Below, piece by piece: positions 9,209 to 17,627 of a DNA stretch of 64,000 bases (positions are counted from its first letter, which is position 1; each line of letters opens with the position of its first letter). The DNA lies in assembly GCA_036381615.1 (NCBI GenBank), contig DASVCL010000027.1, forward strand, positions 124,001 through 188,000, read 5' to 3'. Under the pieces are notes generated by a model that saw only the letters and a list, made by a program, of their open reading frames with translations, was not told where the DNA came from and did no database searches. Source of the DNA: CALANV01 sp036381615. GTDB lineage: Bacteria; Pseudomonadota; Alphaproteobacteria; CACIAM-22H2. The position numbers and the translations under genes were made by a program.

Positions 9209-9975
9209 CAAAACCCTGGTTCATCCGCACGCTGCCCTGGACCGTGACACTCGGCGCCCTGGTTCTTTGGCAGCTCGTCTGCGTCGTCTTCGCCGTCCCC
9301 ACCTTCATCCTGCCGACACCGATCGAGGTGATCGGTTCGTTCGCGCAGTATTACGAACCGATCACGACGCATTCGCTCCAGACGCTCGTCACGACGCTCA
9401 TCGGCTTCGGCGTGGCGGTTGCCTTCGGCCTGGCGCTGGGCCTCATCGTCGGGTCCTCGCGCGTGATGTACGACGCGCTCTACCCGCTGATGATCGCCTT
9501 CAACTCGATCCCGAAAGTCGCGATCGTGCCCGTGCTGGTGATCTGGTTCGGCATCGGCACCGTGCCGGCGATCCTGACCGCGTTCCTGATCTCGTTCTTC
9601 CCGATCGTGGTGAACGTGGCCACCGGCCTTGCCACGATCGAGCCGGAGCTGCGGGACGTGATGCGCTCGCTCGGCGCGCGGAAGTCGCAGATCCTGTGGA
9701 AGATCGGCATCCCCCGCGCGATGCCGTATTTCTTCGCCTCGCTCAAGGTCGCGATCACGCTCGCCTTCATCGGCTCGATCGTGTCGGAGACCGTCGCCTC
9801 CAACGCCGGCATCGGCTACCTGATGATCGCGGCGAGCTCGCGCTTCGACGTGCCGCTGGTCTTCGCCGGCCTCGTCGTGGTCGCCGTGCTCGGCGTGGCG
9901 ATGTACGAGTTCTTCGTCCTGATCGAGCGGCGCGTCACCTTCTGGGCGACGCGTGGCAACGAACTGGTGACCTGA
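9205..9975 (+). CDS. ABC transporter permease (SsuC/TauC-like)
   Basis: A 256-residue inner-membrane permease of the BPD_transp_1 family. Seen: an N-terminal helix (about residues 12-34), five further hydrophobic helices, and the EAA-like cytoplasmic loop at L-R-D-V-M-R-S-L-G-A-R-K-S-Q-I-L-W-K-I that docks on the ATPase. The start is the ATG overlapping the ATPase stop; a longer frame begins inside the ATPase gene and is not plausible. It completes a binding protein-ATPase-permease operon and ends 16 bases before the convergent aminotransferase gene. Confidence 0.92.
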   Translation: MTKPWFIRTLPWTVTLGALVLWQLVCVVFAVPTFILPTPIEVIGSFAQYYEPITTHSLQTLVTTLIGFGVAVAFGLALGLIVGSSRVMYDALYPLMIAFNSIPKVAIVPVLVIWFGIGTVPAILTAFLISFFPIVVNVATGLATIEPELRDVMRSLGARKSQILWKIGIPRAMPYFFASLKVAITLAFIGSIVSETVASNAGIGYLMIAASSRFDVPLVFAGLVVVAVLGVAMYEFFVLIERRVTFWATRGNELVT

Positions 9976-9991
9976 GCCCAGAGGCCGCGCG

Positions 9992-11257
9992 TCACTCCGC
10001 AGCCTTGGCGGCCGCCTTCTCCGCCTCGCGATAGACCGTGAGCGCGGCGTCCGCGCCCGCGCCGCGCGGCAGCTTGAAGCCTTGCGCGGCGAGCACGGTC
10101 TCGAGCGCGGAGAGCGTGATCAGCACGTTCTGCTTGCGGCAGTTGTAGCCCATCGTGCCGATCCGCCAGATGCGCCCCTTGAGCGGCCCGAACGACGTGC
10201 CGATCTCGATCCCGTAATCGGCGAGCAGGCTGCCGCGCACGGCCTCGCCGTCCACCCCGTCGGGAATCACCACGCCGGTCACGTTGGGCATCTTGTGCTT
10301 CTGGTCGCCGAACAGCTCGAGGCCCATCGCGGTGAGTCCGGCGGTGATGGCGCGGCTTGCCAGCGCGTGCCGCGCGAAGCACGCCGTCAGCCCTTCCTTG
10401 AGAAGGATGCGCGCGCATTCGCGCGCGGCATAGAGCATCGTCGTCGCCTCGGTGTGGTGGTTGAGGCGGCGCTCGCTCCAGTAATCCATCACCATCGCCA
10501 GGTCGAAATAGTTCGACTGGATGCGCGGCCCGTTGGCGGCGACGTCGTCGGTCGCGCGGATCCCCTGCTCGACGTGCTTGCGTCCGTAGATCAGTCCGGC
10601 GATGCGGTCGTTCAGCGTGATCGGCGCCACGCCCGGCGGCCCGCCGAGGCACTTCTGCAGCCCCGCCGTCACCGCATCGATCTGCCAGGCGTCGACCGGC
10701 AGGTCCATGCCGCCGAGGCTCGCCGTCGCATCGACATAGAGCAGCGCGTCGTACTTGCGGCAGATCGCGCCGATCTCCGCCAGCGGCTGCGCCATCGTCG
10801 TCGAGGTGTCGCCTTGGACGATCGCAACCATTTTCGGCCGGTGCCGGGCGACCGCGGCCTCGATCTCGGCGGGATCGAACACCCGGCCCCACTCCGTCTC
10901 GATGGCGCAGACCTCGGCCCCGCAGCGCTCGGCGATCTCGACCAGCAGATGCCCGAATCGGCCGAAGATCGGCACGAGCACGCGATCGCCGGGCATGAGC
11001 GCCGAGACGAGCACCGCTTCGATGCCGGCGCGTGCCGTGCCGTCGATCACGAACGTCCAGCGGTTGCGCGTCTGGAAGACCCGGCGGTAGAGCGCCATGG
11101 TCTCGTTCATGTAGTGCGTGAACTGCGGATCGAACTGCCCGAGGAGCTGCGCCGACATGGCGCGCAGAACGCGCGGATCGGCGTTGATCGGCCCGGGCCC
11201 CATCAGCAGCCGCGGCAGCGGATCGATTTCGTCGAAGACGGCAGGCGAGTCGGTCAT
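9992..11257 (-). CDS. Alanine/ureidoglycine-glyoxylate type aminotransferase (PucG-like)
   Basis: A 421-residue class-V PLP aminotransferase. Seen: L-L-M-G-P-G-P-I-N near the N-terminus, D-G-T-A-R-A-G-I-E-A, the Y-V-D-A-T-A-S-L-G-G PLP aspartate segment, and V-T-A-G-L-Q-K-C-L-G-G-P-P-G with the Schiff-base lysine. The family includes serine- and alanine-glyoxylate transaminases and PucG, which turns ureidoglycine plus glyoxylate into oxalurate plus glycine. Its place directly after an allantoate amidohydrolase-type gene favours the PucG role (inference). The ATG at 11257 lies 9 bases after AAGGA; the ATG at 11266 is too close to that site. Confidence 0.85.
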   Translation of the reverse strand: MTDSPAVFDEIDPLPRLLMGPGPINADPRVLRAMSAQLLGQFDPQFTHYMNETMALYRRVFQTRNRWTFVIDGTARAGIEAVLVSALMPGDRVLVPIFGRFGHLLVEIAERCGAEVCAIETEWGRVFDPAEIEAAVARHRPKMVAIVQGDTSTTMAQPLAEIGAICRKYDALLYVDATASLGGMDLPVDAWQIDAVTAGLQKCLGGPPGVAPITLNDRIAGLIYGRKHVEQGIRATDDVAANGPRIQSNYFDLAMVMDYWSERRLNHHTEATTMLYAARECARILLKEGLTACFARHALASRAITAGLTAMGLELFGDQKHKMPNVTGVVIPDGVDGEAVRGSLLADYGIEIGTSFGPLKGRIWRIGTMGYNCRKQNVLITLSALETVLAAQGFKLPRGAGADAALTVYREAEKAAAKAAE

Positions 11258-11322
11258 GCGCTTCATGTCCTTTGGGCGGGCGGGTCGGCGCCCGCCCCTG
11301 GAAAATTCATACTGGACCGGGA

Positions 11323-12588
11323 TTACCGGTTCGCCAAGTCGACGAGCGCGTCCGCGAGCACCCGGCATCCCGCGGCGAGATCGGCCGGCGTGGCGCTTTC
11401 CGCCTCGTTGTGGCTGATGCCCTTGTGGCACGGCACGAAGATCATGCCGGTCGGGCACAGGGCGTTGATATGCATGGCGTCGTGTCCCGCGCCGGACGGC
11501 ATGTCCATGTGCGGCAGCCCGAGCGCCGCGGCGGACGCCCGGACGAGGTCGATCACCTCCGGCGCGAACACGGTCGGCTCGACATAGGAGATATCGGTCA
11601 CCGTCACCTGGCAGCCCTTGGCGTGCGCGGCCGCGACGGGTGCCACCTGATCGCCCAGGCGGCGCAGCACATCGTTGTCGGGATGGCGGAAATCGATGGT
11701 GAAATGCACCTTGCCCGGAACCGTGTTCGGCGAGCCGGGATAGACTTCGAACCTTCCCACGGTGAAGCGAACGGTATCGGTGTCGTCGTGCATCAGCCGT
11801 TCGAGCGCGCCCACGATCGACACCGCCGCCGACAGCGCGTCCTTGCGCGCGGCGCGCGGCGTGGTGCCGGCATGGGCCTCCTCGCCCAGGATATCCACGG
11901 TGAAGCGGCGCGAGCCCTGGATCATCGTGACGACGCCGATGGTGTTGCCGGTGGCCTCGAGGCGCGGCCCCTGCTCGATATGGGCCTCGATATAGCCGGC
12001 GATCGGGAAGCCCACGCCCGCGCGCGCCGGCACCGGTGCCGCCTGCAGCGTCGCGGCCAGCGCGTCGCGCAGGACGACGCCGGACCGGTCGGTGACGGCG
12101 AGCATCGCCGCGAGGTCGTAGGCGCCCGCGAACACCGCCGAGCCCATGGCCCCCGGGTGAAACCGGCTGCCTTCCTCGTTCATCCAGGCGACGACCTCGA
12201 TCGGGCGGCGCGTCGCGACGCCGGCGTCCTCGAGGGCTTCGAGCACCTCGAACCCGGCCAGCACGCCATAGGCGCCGTCGAACTTCCCGCCCGTCGGCTG
12301 CGTGTCGAGATGGGATCCGGTGAGCACCGGCAGCGCGTCCGCATCGGTGCCGTCGCGACGCACGAACAGGTTGCCGATCGCGTCGGTGAAGACGCCGAAA
12401 CCGCGCGACCGGGCCCAGCCCGCCAGGAGCTGGCGCGCCTGGGCATCCTCGGGCGACAGGGCCTGACGATTGACCCCGCCCTTCGCCGTCGCGCCGATCG
12501 CGCCCATGTCCATATGCCGCCGCCAGAGGCGGTCTTCCCGCACCCCGTCGGAAGCCCGTCTCGCCTGCGCCCGTGCCGTAGCCGCCAT
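11323..12588 (-). CDS. M20-family Zn amidohydrolase, probable allantoate amidohydrolase
   Basis: A 421-residue metallo-amidohydrolase of the hydantoinase/carbamoylase (M20 peptidase-like) family. Seen: the metal-site motif G-S-H-L-D-T-Q-P-T-G-G-K-F-D-G-A-Y-G, W-M-N-E-E-G-S-R-F with the catalytic Glu, I-E-A-H-I-E-Q-G-P, and H-D-A-M near the C-terminus. Relatives hydrolyse allantoate, N-carbamoyl amino acids or ureidoglycine. Between puuE and a PucG-like gene the best reading is allantoate to ureidoglycine (AllC-like). The ATG at 12588 has GGAGG six bases upstream; the ATG at 12594 abuts that site. It runs in one direction with the aminotransferase gene, 65 bases apart. Confidence 0.85.
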   Translation of the reverse strand: MAATARAQARRASDGVREDRLWRRHMDMGAIGATAKGGVNRQALSPEDAQARQLLAGWARSRGFGVFTDAIGNLFVRRDGTDADALPVLTGSHLDTQPTGGKFDGAYGVLAGFEVLEALEDAGVATRRPIEVVAWMNEEGSRFHPGAMGSAVFAGAYDLAAMLAVTDRSGVVLRDALAATLQAAPVPARAGVGFPIAGYIEAHIEQGPRLEATGNTIGVVTMIQGSRRFTVDILGEEAHAGTTPRAARKDALSAAVSIVGALERLMHDDTDTVRFTVGRFEVYPGSPNTVPGKVHFTIDFRHPDNDVLRRLGDQVAPVAAAHAKGCQVTVTDISYVEPTVFAPEVIDLVRASAAALGLPHMDMPSGAGHDAMHINALCPTGMIFVPCHKGISHNEAESATPADLAAGCRVLADALVDLANR

Positions 12589-12723
12589 CGCCATCCTCCG
12601 TTCCGCCGCGCAATCCCTATCAAGGGGACCGGAGCCCGTGCAATATCCGCCGTGTTCACCCGATCGATTGTCGGTTGCAGAAAGCGCCGTTATGCTCGCC
12701 CGGCTCTTCGAACGGTGTCACGG

Positions 12724-13683
12724 ATGCCCCGCAAACCTTCTGTCTATCCGCGCGATCTCATCGGTTACGGCGCCAGCCCGCCCGATCCGCGCTGGCCCGG
12801 CGGCGCCTATATCGCCGTCCAGTTCGTCGTCAATTTCGAGGAGGGCGGCGAGCGCTCGATCCTCCATGGCGACCGGGAGTCGGAGGTCTATCTGCACGAG
12901 GTCGTCGGCCTGACGCCGCGCCGGGCCATGCGCGACGAGAGCGTGGAGTCGGTCTACGAGTACGGCACGCGTGCCGGATTCTGGCGCATCATGCGTCTGT
13001 TCGCCGAGCGCCGGCTACACTTCACGAGCTACGCGGTGGGCATGGCGCTCGCCCGCAACCCCGAGGCCGGCCGCGCGATGGTCGAAGCAGGCCACGAGGT
13101 GGCGAGCCATGGCTGGCGCTGGATCGACTACCAGAAGGTCGGCATTGCCGAGGAGCGCCGCCATATGCGCCTCGCGATCGAGGCGATCGAAAAGGCCTGC
13201 GGCGTGCGTCCCGTGGGCTGGTATACGGGCCGCCTTTCCGCCAACACGCGCAAGCTCGTCGTCGAGGAGGGCGGGTTTCTCTATGACTCGGATGCCTACA
13301 ACGACGATCTCCCGTACTGGGTGACCGTCGACGGCAAGGGACATCTCGTCATCCCCTACACGCTCGACGCCAACGACATGAAGTTCGGCACGGCGCAGGG
13401 CTTCAATACGGGCGAGGACTTCTTCATCTATCTGCGCGACGCCTTCGATACGCTGTACCGCGAAGGCCGCGAGGGTGCGCCCAAGATGATGTCGGTCGGC
13501 CTTCACACGCGGCTGATCGGACGGCCGGGACGGTTCGCCGGCCTGGTCCGTTTTCTCGACCACGTGCAGCGCCATGACAAGGTCTGGATCTGCCGGCGCG
13601 TGGACATCGCCCGGCATTGGCGCGAGACCCATCCATATCAGGCGCCCGTCGAGCCGACCCGGACGGCGCGCCGCCGGGCCTGA
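12724..13683 (+). CDS. puuE: Allantoinase PuuE (polysaccharide deacetylase-like)
   Basis: A 319-residue NodB-fold enzyme. The family includes the cofactor-independent allantoinase PuuE that opens allantoin to allantoate. Seen: the opening Y-P-R-D-L-I-G-Y-G-A-S-P-P-D-P-R-W-P-G-G, V-N-F-E-E-G-G-E-R, E-Y-G-T-R-A-G-F-W-R, E-V-A-S-H-G-W-R-W-I-D-Y and G-W-Y-T-G-R-L-S, all typical of PuuE. The start is ATG 12724 (MPRKPSVYPRD); the frame continues upstream without family similarity. It is divergent from the allantoate amidohydrolase gene, with 135 bases between for two promoters. The protein usually pairs with UraD in bacteria, as here. Confidence 0.93.
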   Translation: MPRKPSVYPRDLIGYGASPPDPRWPGGAYIAVQFVVNFEEGGERSILHGDRESEVYLHEVVGLTPRRAMRDESVESVYEYGTRAGFWRIMRLFAERRLHFTSYAVGMALARNPEAGRAMVEAGHEVASHGWRWIDYQKVGIAEERRHMRLAIEAIEKACGVRPVGWYTGRLSANTRKLVVEEGGFLYDSDAYNDDLPYWVTVDGKGHLVIPYTLDANDMKFGTAQGFNTGEDFFIYLRDAFDTLYREGREGAPKMMSVGLHTRLIGRPGRFAGLVRFLDHVQRHDKVWICRRVDIARHWRETHPYQAPVEPTRTARRRA

Positions 13684-13763
13684 TCGGTCTCCTCGCCGCG
13701 CCGGCGAAACCCGTCGAACCCGGCCCCGATCGCGAGGGCCGGGGGTTAAGGGTCGTTCCCGTC

Positions 13764-14117
13764 CTAGCTTTCGTCGCGGCCGTGGACCTGGGCCGGCGGC
13801 GACGTCGCCTCGACCGCCGTGAAGGTCTCGACGATGCGGTAGGCATGCTCGGCGCCGCGCGGGACCGCCCACGAGTCGCCTTTCTCGAGCCGGATCGTCT
13901 GGCCTTCGATCGTCAGCTCGGCGCGCCCGTCGATCACATAGCCGACCGTCTCGTAGTCGCGCCGCCGCGGCGCCTTCGCGCCCGGCGGCTCGGCCTCCCA
14001 CAACCGCATCGAAACCGTCTTGCCGGAGGCAAGGTATCTCTGCCCCTCCGCCCCCTTGGGCGAATGGTGCGAATCGACCTTCTTCACGGTCGTGTCCGGG
14101 GCCATCGTCTCGGCCAT
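13764..14117 (-). CDS. Cupin-domain protein
   Basis: A 117-residue single-domain cupin. Seen: G-Y-V-I-D-G-R-A-E-L-T-I-E-G, then L-E-K-G-D-S-W-A-V-P-R-G-A-E-H-A-Y, the two cupin motifs. The first-motif metal ligands are poorly kept, so catalysis is uncertain and a binding role is possible. The ATG at 14117 is chosen because GGAG lies 8 bases upstream and an EcfG-type promoter (14159-14184) would start transcription near 14151, leaving a leader of about 33 bases. Starting at 14150 would make it almost leaderless. It is probably stress-induced; function is unknown. Confidence 0.75.
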   Translation of the reverse strand: MAETMAPDTTVKKVDSHHSPKGAEGQRYLASGKTVSMRLWEAEPPGAKAPRRRDYETVGYVIDGRAELTIEGQTIRLEKGDSWAVPRGAEHAYRIVETFTAVEATSPPAQVHGRDES

Positions 14118-14158
14118 CGCTACGCTCCGTTGTGCTGCTGTCGTGCTCACGCGCCGTC

Positions 14159-14184
14159 AACGGCGCCGCATGCACGGGCGTTCC
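14159..14184 (-). promoter_or_regulatory. EcfG-type (general stress) promoter of the cupin gene
   Basis: On the minus strand GGAAC (14184-14180) and CGTT (14162-14159) are separated by 17 bases. This matches the alphaproteobacterial EcfG consensus GGAAC-N16/17-CGTT. It lies about 42 bases before the ATG at 14117, in the right orientation. Confidence 0.7.
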
Positions 14185-14243
14185 GGCGGACCGCCGGCGC
14201 AAGCACGGAGAGGGGCGAAGCGCAGGCCGCGCCATCCGGTCGA

Positions 14244-14330
14244 TCAGAAGATCAGGTCGAAGACGCCGATCACGACCAACAGGCCGATCAGGAAGATGAC
14301 GACGATGATCCAGCCCAGGACCTTGAGCAC
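14244..14330 (-). CDS. 28-residue membrane peptide
   Basis: A short frame starting with GTG encodes 28 residues that form almost one hydrophobic helix: L-K-V-L-G-W-I-I-V-V-I-F-L-I-G-L, then L-V-V-I-G-V-F-D-L-I-F and TGA. An SD sequence AAGGA lies 7 bases before the GTG. A perfect EcfG-type promoter (GGAAC-N16-CGTT) sits 37 bases upstream. Both signals fit this start, so the peptide is probably real and stress-induced. It resembles small hydrophobic proteins I recall in other alphaproteobacteria, but no function is known to me. Neighbours on the same strand are a sensor kinase upstream and a cupin downstream. Confidence 0.75.
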   Translation of the reverse strand: MLKVLGWIIVVIFLIGLLVVIGVFDLIF

Positions 14331-14366
14331 CGGGGATTCCTTCCGCAACGGTTTGGCTTGGGATCG

Positions 14367-14391
14367 AACGCGGCCGTGACGTGACGGTTCC
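14367..14391 (-). promoter_or_regulatory. EcfG-type promoter of the 28-residue peptide gene
   Basis: Minus strand GGAAC (14391-14387), 16-base spacer, CGTT (14370-14367). Transcription should start near 14360, giving a leader of about 30 bases that holds the SD AAGGA before the GTG at 14330. The site lies between the sensor-kinase stop (14435) and the peptide gene. Confidence 0.75.
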
Positions 14392-14434
14392 CGACGGCCA
14401 CGCTGTCCGGCACGCGCGGCCGGACCGGCGCCGT

Positions 14435-16027
14435 TTACACGGCTGCGGCCGAGGCTTCGCCCGCCCGCGCCAGCGCGGCGGAAGACTTGACCGGAAAGCT
14501 CAGGGCGAACCGCACGCCGCGGCCCGATTCGAATTCGTACGTCCCGTCGATCTGCTGAGCGAGCGCATTGATCAGCTTGAAGCCGAGGCCCCCGGTCGCG
14601 CCTTCATGGTGCGGCGGAAGTCCGACGCCGTCGTCGCTCACGCTCAACTGCGCCCGCGTGCCGTCGATCCGCTTGAGCCACACGGTGATCGAGCCCTCGC
14701 GACCGTCGGGAAAAGCGTGCTTGAGCGCGTTGGTGAAGACTTCGCTGAGGATCAGCGCGAACGGCAGGGCCGTGTCGATGTCGGTATCGATGGGATCGAG
14801 CTCATAGACGATGCCGATATCCGACGCGTGGGACTCGGCGAGGCGCGTGCACAGCGCCCGGACGTACTGGCGCAGGTCGACCTTCGCGAACTGATCGCCG
14901 CCGTAGATCTGCTCGTGCACGAGCGCCATCGCCTTGATGCGCCGCATGGTGTCGAGCTTGCCTCGCGGTGAGCCGTCCTGGAGATGCACCAGGCTCGAGA
15001 TGACCTGCATGTTGTTCTTGACCCGGTGGTGAACCTCGCGGAGCAGAACCTCCTTCTGCCGCAAGGCCGCGGCAAGTTCGTTGTGGGTACGCTCGTCCTG
15101 CCGCAGCAGGGCGACGACCCAGGCGGCGAGGAATGCCAGCACCGAGAATACCGCCGCGGCGACCGACGTCGTCGGCAGGACGCGCGACCAGAACTCCGCC
15201 AGCGCCTCGTCACGCGCCAGTCCGACCAGGGCGATGAGCGGCAATCCATCGACCCGCCGGTAGGCAATGATACGGGCAATACCGTCGGTCGGGGAAAACG
15301 CCGAATCATATGTGCCGGCCGGTGCCTTCGGCAGATGTTCGGTGAAGAGCGGCGATTTCCCGACGTTCATCGTCGCGTCGGGCTGCGGATGATGCGCGAC
15401 GAGCCAACCGTCGTCGCGGATGATCCCGATCGAGGACTGGGGGCCGAGCGAAAGCGCTTGATGAAACGATGAAATGCGGTCGACTGGAATGGTGGCGACG
15501 ACCACCCCGGCGAACGCGCCCTCGCGTTCCAGCCGGCGGCTCACCGTGAACAGCTTTCGACCCGTCTCGGGGCCGACGAAGAAAGAACCGATATGCCACT
15601 CGGCACCGGTAGCGTGCGCCCTGAAATACTCGCTGGACGCAACGCGCAATGGCTTCTCATGCGGCGCCGATTCGAGAATCGCGTCCCCCTTGGCATCGAA
15701 GACCAGGATCTCGGTCTCCGGCGGTAACCGTTTCAGCACCGCGCCGAGGTTACCCACCGCGCCGCGCGTGATCATCTGCGGCGCGAAGTCGATCGCGTCC
15801 ACGACGCGATTGATCACCTGCACGGCCGCCTGGATCTGCCACTGGACATGCTCCTCGACGGCGCGGACCGCGCTTTCGGCGCGCGCGTGGCCGCGCTCGA
15901 GCGCGGTCCGGTAATCCTGCCATGCCACGTAGCAGGTGCCGACCAGAAGAACCAAGAGCATCAACGCGATCAGCCTGACCGCGGCGCGAACCGGTCTGCC
16001 CGCGCGCCGAACCGTTTCCGCTAACAT
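14435..16027 (-). CDS. Sensor histidine kinase: Cache domain plus HisKA_2
   Basis: A 530-residue membrane kinase. Seen: helix 1 at about 16-34, a periplasmic double-Cache domain at about 40-275, helix 2 at about 286-307, then a dimerisation domain with L-R-E-V-H-H-R-V-K-N-N-M-Q-V-I (phosphoacceptor probably His334) and a C-terminal ATPase domain with N-A-L-K-H-A-F and D-D-G-V-G-L-P. The HisKA_2 type is common among kinases feeding the PhyR stress pathway. The ATG at 16027 has AGGGGA eight bases upstream. There is no adjacent response regulator. The next two genes on the strand carry EcfG-type promoters, which suggests, but does not prove, a stress-sensing role. Confidence 0.88.
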   Translation of the reverse strand: MLAETVRRAGRPVRAAVRLIALMLLVLLVGTCYVAWQDYRTALERGHARAESAVRAVEEHVQWQIQAAVQVINRVVDAIDFAPQMITRGAVGNLGAVLKRLPPETEILVFDAKGDAILESAPHEKPLRVASSEYFRAHATGAEWHIGSFFVGPETGRKLFTVSRRLEREGAFAGVVVATIPVDRISSFHQALSLGPQSSIGIIRDDGWLVAHHPQPDATMNVGKSPLFTEHLPKAPAGTYDSAFSPTDGIARIIAYRRVDGLPLIALVGLARDEALAEFWSRVLPTTSVAAAVFSVLAFLAAWVVALLRQDERTHNELAAALRQKEVLLREVHHRVKNNMQVISSLVHLQDGSPRGKLDTMRRIKAMALVHEQIYGGDQFAKVDLRQYVRALCTRLAESHASDIGIVYELDPIDTDIDTALPFALILSEVFTNALKHAFPDGREGSITVWLKRIDGTRAQLSVSDDGVGLPPHHEGATGGLGFKLINALAQQIDGTYEFESGRGVRFALSFPVKSSAALARAGEASAAAV

Positions 16028-16418
16028 GAATGTCCCCTCTCGCGCCGTGCCCTTGCGCCGAAGGGGCGAAAGGCTAGGCGACTCCACCCCGCTTGGTCAA
16101 ATCCGTCGATATTCCCCCGCTCCGAACCGACCGAATTGACGAGGCGCCGCTCTCCACCTGCGCCGTTGCAATCGCCGTCGGCTCGATCGGGTGGCCCGAT
16201 CGCGCGCCATCTACCCAGGACGGCCAATAGAGGACCCCTTTGGCGCATGCTAGCGTCCGGTTGCGAGGACGAGCGCATACGGCCGCGGTCTTTCCCGTGC
16301 CCATGAATCGGATACGGGTCGCACTGCGTGCCGTGCCCGCGTCGTCGCAACGGACGCATCCAACAGCAATTCCATGCTGCCGAACAATTCGCGCTGTCAG
16401 GCGACGGACGTCGCGGCC
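16028..16418. other. Intergenic gap between sensor kinase and EBO cluster
   Basis: About 390 bases separate the divergent kinase and eboD starts. I see no convincing gene, hairpin terminator or EcfG-type promoter here. The promoters for both transcripts should lie in it. Confidence 0.5.
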
Positions 16419-17627
16419 ATGACGCTACCCGGTTCCGTCACGGAGATCGATCTCCCGTCCCCCGTCATCCGGGTGCAGCGGTTCGCGGTCGAGTTCTCCT
16501 ATGCGGTTGTCTTCACCGAGCATCTGTTCGACCCCGCGAACGCGGTTTTCGCCGATGCGCTCGCGCGGCTCGAGCCGGAACGCCGGCATCGCTTCGTCGC
16601 GCTGATCGAGGCCGGCGTCGTCGCGGCGTGGCCCGACCTGCCGGCCGAGATTGCGGCCTATGCCGCCCGCCACGATCGGCAGATCGAACTCGCGGGCGCG
16701 CCCGAGATCGTGCCCGGCGGCGAAGGGGTGAAGAACGATCCGGCGCTCGTCGAGCGCCTGCAACGCCACCTGCTGGCGCTGGGGATCGATCGTCATTCCT
16801 ACGTCGTCGCGATCGGCGGCGGGGCAATGCTGGACATGGCCGGGTTCGTGGCCGCGACCACGCATCGCGGCGTACGGCTGGTGCGCGTCCCGACGACGGT
16901 GCTCGGCCAGCTCGATTCCGGCGTCGGCGTCAAGAACGGGATCAACGCCTTCGGCGTGAAGAACTTCATCGGTACGTTCGCCCCGCCCTTCGCGGTCCTC
17001 AACGACGCGCGCTTCCTGTCCTCGCTGCCGGCACGCGACCGGATCGCCGGCCTTGCGGAGGCGGTCAAGGTGGCCCTGATCCGGGATCGCATGTTCTTCG
17101 AATGGCTCGAGCGTCGCGCCGAGGACGCCGCGCGGGCCGAGCCGGACGTGCTCGCCTTCGCGATCCGGCGCTGCGCCGATCTTCATATGCGGCACATCTG
17201 CACCGCGGGCGACCCATTCGAGATGGGAAGCGCGCGACCGCTCGATTTCGGCCACTGGGCGGCGCACAAGCTCGAGACCATGACGGGGCACGCGCTCCGC
17301 CACGGCGAAGCGGTCGCGATCGGGATTGCGCTCGATACCCGCTACTCGGTCCAGGCCGGCCTGCTCGCACCCGGAAGCGAGGAACGCGTCTGCCGGCTGC
17401 TCGAACGGCTCGGTCTTCGTCTGTGGCACGACGCGCTCGAGACCCGCGCCGCGGACGGCTCCTACGCCGTGCTCGGGGGCTTACGGGACTTCCGTGAGCA
17501 CCTGGGCGGCGAGCTGACCGTGACGCTGCTCGCCGAGATCGGCCGCGGCGTCGAGGTTCACGAGATGGACGACGCCGCGATCATCGACGCGATCGGCTGG
17601 CTGAAGCAGAGGGATGCGTGCCGATGA
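16419..17627 (+). CDS. eboD: 3-dehydroquinate synthase-like protein EboD
   Basis: A 402-residue member of the dehydroquinate synthase fold, EboD branch. Seen: R-F-A-V-E-F-S-Y-A-V-V-F-T near the start, G-G-G-A-M-L-D-M-A-G-F (nucleotide loop), R-V-P-T-T-V-L-G-Q-L-D-S-G-V-G-V-K-N, A-E-A-V-K, D-F-G-H-W-A-A-H-K and R-H-G-E-A-V-A-I-G, which retain the Glu/His/His metal ligands of the fold. Sugar-phosphate cyclase chemistry is therefore likely; the product is unknown. An upstream ATG at 16374 is possible, but family similarity begins near the chosen one. The stop overlaps the eboE start by ATGA. Confidence 0.9.
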   Translation: MTLPGSVTEIDLPSPVIRVQRFAVEFSYAVVFTEHLFDPANAVFADALARLEPERRHRFVALIEAGVVAAWPDLPAEIAAYAARHDRQIELAGAPEIVPGGEGVKNDPALVERLQRHLLALGIDRHSYVVAIGGGAMLDMAGFVAATTHRGVRLVRVPTTVLGQLDSGVGVKNGINAFGVKNFIGTFAPPFAVLNDARFLSSLPARDRIAGLAEAVKVALIRDRMFFEWLERRAEDAARAEPDVLAFAIRRCADLHMRHICTAGDPFEMGSARPLDFGHWAAHKLETMTGHALRHGEAVAIGIALDTRYSVQAGLLAPGSEERVCRLLERLGLRLWHDALETRAADGSYAVLGGLRDFREHLGGELTVTLLAEIGRGVEVHEMDDAAIIDAIGWLKQRDACR

